Origin: Candidatus Zipacnadia bacterium
GTDB lineage: Bacteria > Armatimonadota > Zipacnadia > Zipacnadales > Zipacnadaceae
Length of the DNA: 33,742 bases
Assembly (NCBI GenBank): GCA_029821195.1
Contig: JALGTU010000053.1
Location: 1-33,742, forward strand
Direction of reading: 5' to 3'
The notes beneath the pieces were generated by a model that had not been told where the DNA came from, did not search any database, and was given only the letters and a program-made list of their open reading frames with translations. The stretch's first letter is position 1. Every line of letters starts with the position of its first letter. The translations under genes and the position numbers were made by a program. This document shows, piece after piece, positions 31,846-33,742 of this stretch.

Positions 31846-33742
31846 TCTGCGCTACCTCCTTGCTCGACCTGGGGCGGGGGCGTGCGCCAGGTCAGCCGCT
31901 CGCTGAGCTGCCAGTTCATATCAAAGAAGCCTGCACAGCGGTAGAGATTGGCATTGTCGTAGTCGTACTCGTCGGCGGCGAAGATGATGAAGTCGGGCAG
32001 CAGGTCGAACTTGTGGTTGATCGGCAGGCGTTGGCCGTAGTACTCGCCCGAGTAGACCGCGACATAGCGGTCTGGCGCGGCGGGGTTGGGGTAACACATC
32101 ACCAGACCCAGCCTATCACCCTCATAGGTTTCATCGCCTACCGTGTAGTAGTGATCGCCGATGCTGATTGGAAGCAGGTCAGCAATCTGCGCCAGCACGG
32201 AGTTGGTCTGGGGCGTGCCAAAGAGGACCAGGTTATCCTGTTTCATCATCTCTTGGGTTACGGCAGTGTCATCAGCAATGCGTGGCCAGCCGTCGCCGAA
32301 CGCCTGCCACTCTTCCGCCCAGCGCTGCACTTGCGCGTTGATGCGCGCGCACTGCTCTTTATTGCCCGTGGTGCCCCGGACGACGATGAAGGCTGTGTCA
32401 AAGACCTCCTCAACCGGCCCGCAGAGGCCCTTGCGCTTGCGTAAACCCAGGTCGTAGACGACCGCATCTTCCACCCAGATGTGCAGGCCACGTTTGTCTT
32501 TTCTTAGGCCAGCAGGTCGGTGCTTGTTAACTATGACGCCGATCTCCGCGTCCTTGTTCAACGGGGAGTGTTGTGTGTCCACCGTCAGGCAGCGGACGTT
32601 CTTAGTGCGCAGGCGTAGCTTGTCGCCGCTGGTGGTGATGATCGCGCTGACCTCCGCCGGCTCGCCCCATCTTTCGAAGCCCTCGATGGTCAGCCAGAAT
32701 GCCTGATTGTACTCCAGGCTCCAGGTCTTGAAGCTGACGCGACGAGGGGAGGGCGGGGGCTTCTGCTGCGCCAGCCATTCGATTGAGCGACGCGTCACGG
32801 CCGGGTCCAGGTATACGTAATGACTGCCATTTGGTATTTCATAGTAGCTGAGCGGCAGCGCGAGTCGCTTAGCCGATGCCACCATCAGTTGCGACTGTTC
32901 GGCGGGAATAAGCGTGTCCGCAGCGCCGTGCTGGACGAATACTGACTGGCCGCGCAGGTTAACCACCTGGTCGAGGGCGTTATCCCATTCTACCAGCCAG
33001 CGCTTGAAACCTGGCGCTTGCTCACGCGGCCAGCCCCACCAGCGGAACATATCGGTATGCCCACTGATCGGCGCGACTGCGGCAAACCGGCCGGGGTGGC
33101 GCAGCGCCAGATTCCACGCGCCCATCCCGCCCATCGAAACGCCCATCATGTAGACGCGCTGTTCGTCCACACTGTAATTGTTTTGTACCTCACTTATCGC
33201 GCGCAGTACGTCAACTTCTCCGATGCCCTGGAAGTCGGTGTTACGCCGTCCGTACGGCACCAGAAGCATACAGCCAGCGTGGTCCGCCGCTCGGAAGACG
33301 TCCTCTGAGGGGATCCACGGGTCGAGCACGGTGATGCTGGGCACGTACCCGTGCAGGAAGACGATCAGCGGCCACGCTCTGTGGGCAGTGTAGTTATGTG
33401 GCAGATACAAGTAATATGGCTGAGCGCTGCCGTCATTGGCGGCAACGTAAGCCAGTTCGGTCAAGGCGCCCGGCCGAGCGTGGAATGTTTGTCCTGCGGC
33501 CAGCCGCTTCAGAGCAGCACGACCGGCTGCCAGGCACTCCGTCGCGGCCGAAGCCAAGTAGCCTGACGCCAGTGCCTCTTCGGCCTTCTTCAGTTGCAGC
33601 CGGGCCAGGGGAGAGTTGGTCCGATACGCCGGGCAGGTCGGATTACCGTACGCTGCCTCTGTTATCTGGATTTCGCGCTCGAAGCGGGCGAGGTCGTCAG
33701 GCGTGATGCTTGTGCTGGCCTGCGCGGCGGCGGGGCCAGCGG
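31842..33742 (-). CDS. secreted alpha/beta hydrolase (esterase / prolyl-oligopeptidase-like), 5' truncated by window edge
   Basis: The frame stays open past the track's start at 33557 to the window end, reading back through LARFEREIQITEAAYGNPTC to a signal-peptide-like AGPAAAQA, so the true gene begins outside. After an N-terminal region of about 90 residues comes an alpha/beta hydrolase core: LYLPHNYTAHRAWPLIVFLHG, nucleophile Ser in GVSMGGMG, Asp in HGAADTLIP and His in NGSHYVYLDP, similar to PHB-depolymerase/esterase and COG4099 peptidase-type proteins. A C-terminal part of about 290 residues (from SLEYNQAFWLTIEGFERW) is unassigned to any family I know. It is expected to be exported and to cut an ester or peptide bond. 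Confidence 0.85.
   Translation of the reverse strand, partial: AGPAAAQASTSITPDDLARFEREIQITEAAYGNPTCPAYRTNSPLARLQLKKAEEALASGYLASAATECLAAGRAALKRLAAGQTFHARPGALTELAYVAANDGSAQPYYLYLPHNYTAHRAWPLIVFLHGYVPSITVLDPWIPSEDVFRAADHAGCMLLVPYGRRNTDFQGIGEVDVLRAISEVQNNYSVDEQRVYMMGVSMGGMGAWNLALRHPGRFAAVAPISGHTDMFRWWGWPREQAPGFKRWLVEWDNALDQVVNLRGQSVFVQHGAADTLIPAEQSQLMVASAKRLALPLSYYEIPNGSHYVYLDPAVTRRSIEWLAQQKPPPSPRRVSFKTWSLEYNQAFWLTIEGFERWGEPAEVSAIITTSGDKLRLRTKNVRCLTVDTQHSPLNKDAEIGVIVNKHRPAGLRKDKRGLHIWVEDAVVYDLGLRKRKGLCGPVEEVFDTAFIVVRGTTGNKEQCARINAQVQRWAEEWQAFGDGWPRIADDTAVTQEMMKQDNLVLFGTPQTNSVLAQIADLLPISIGDHYYTVGDETYEGDRLGLVMCYPNPAAPDRYVAVYSGEYYGQRLPINHKFDLLPDFIIFAADEYDYDNANLYRCAGFFDMNWQLSERLTWRTPPPQVEQGGSAE

Noticed and set aside
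1-33742. CRISPR arrays, tRNA genes, rRNA genes or transposase genes
   Set aside because: No spaced direct repeats, tRNA-like arms (other than tmRNA), rRNA sequence or transposase motifs were seen in reading the window.

Overview
The window is about 34 kb of a GC-rich bacterial chromosome, densely packed and mostly coded on the minus strand. It contains a one-piece tmRNA (ssrA), ribosomal protein S20, coenzyme biosynthesis genes (panC, panD, nadC) and many cell-envelope genes. A heptosyltransferase-like GT9, a WaaP-like kinase and several lipoproteins suggest a diderm envelope. A DUF1559-like prepilin, a copper-amine-oxidase-N/AMIN amidase, a PqqD-like protein and a discoidin/SGNH protein are a mix I associate with Armatimonadota or Planctomycetes-like lineages. 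That placement is an inference, and no 16S gene is present.

Layout. (1) 1-3.2 kb: small genes (GIY-YIG, membrane protein, DUF1232), tmRNA with an imperfect palindrome against its 3' end, then a response regulator / small membrane protein / EF-Tu-domain-2-like protein cluster. (2) 3.2-8.0 kb: ADP-ribosylglycohydrolase downstream of a large secreted subtilase. (3) 8.1-9.8 kb, plus strand: zinc-ribbon methyltransferase, a 463-bp non-coding stretch with a perfect-consensus sigma-70 promoter and a strongly structured candidate RNA, then rpsT with its own promoter. (4) 9.8-19.3 kb: ten tightly packed minus-strand genes reading from an N-acetylmuramoyl-L-alanine amidase through a damaged rph, an aldo/keto reductase, rdgB, a GT9 glycosyltransferase, a FemAB-like transferase, tldD, a membrane protein and a metallophosphoesterase to a PqqD-like protein. 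(5) 19.4-24.5 kb: panC-panD-nadC followed by discoidin/SGNH, membrane, lipoprotein and prepilin genes. (6) 24.5-27.9 kb: GspF/PilC-like protein, a GlmU-type pyrophosphorylase lacking the acetyltransferase half, and an anti-sigma / ECF sigma pair. (7) 28-33.7 kb: lipopolysaccharide-kinase-like protein, a sugar isomerase/epimerase and Gfo/Idh/MocA oxidoreductase pair, a lipoprotein and a secreted alpha/beta hydrolase running off the window edge.

The observations I consider most worth following are the candidate structured RNA at about 9.15-9.37 kb, which I cannot assign to a known class; the internal deletion and frameshift in rph, which makes the ORF track report a false rph-aldo/keto-reductase fusion; the palindromic element abutting the tmRNA 3' end; and the lone GlmU-type uridylyltransferase domain. 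I did not find a convincing new defence or biosynthetic system. Start codons were corrected in several places using Shine-Dalgarno position, promoter position or family alignment.
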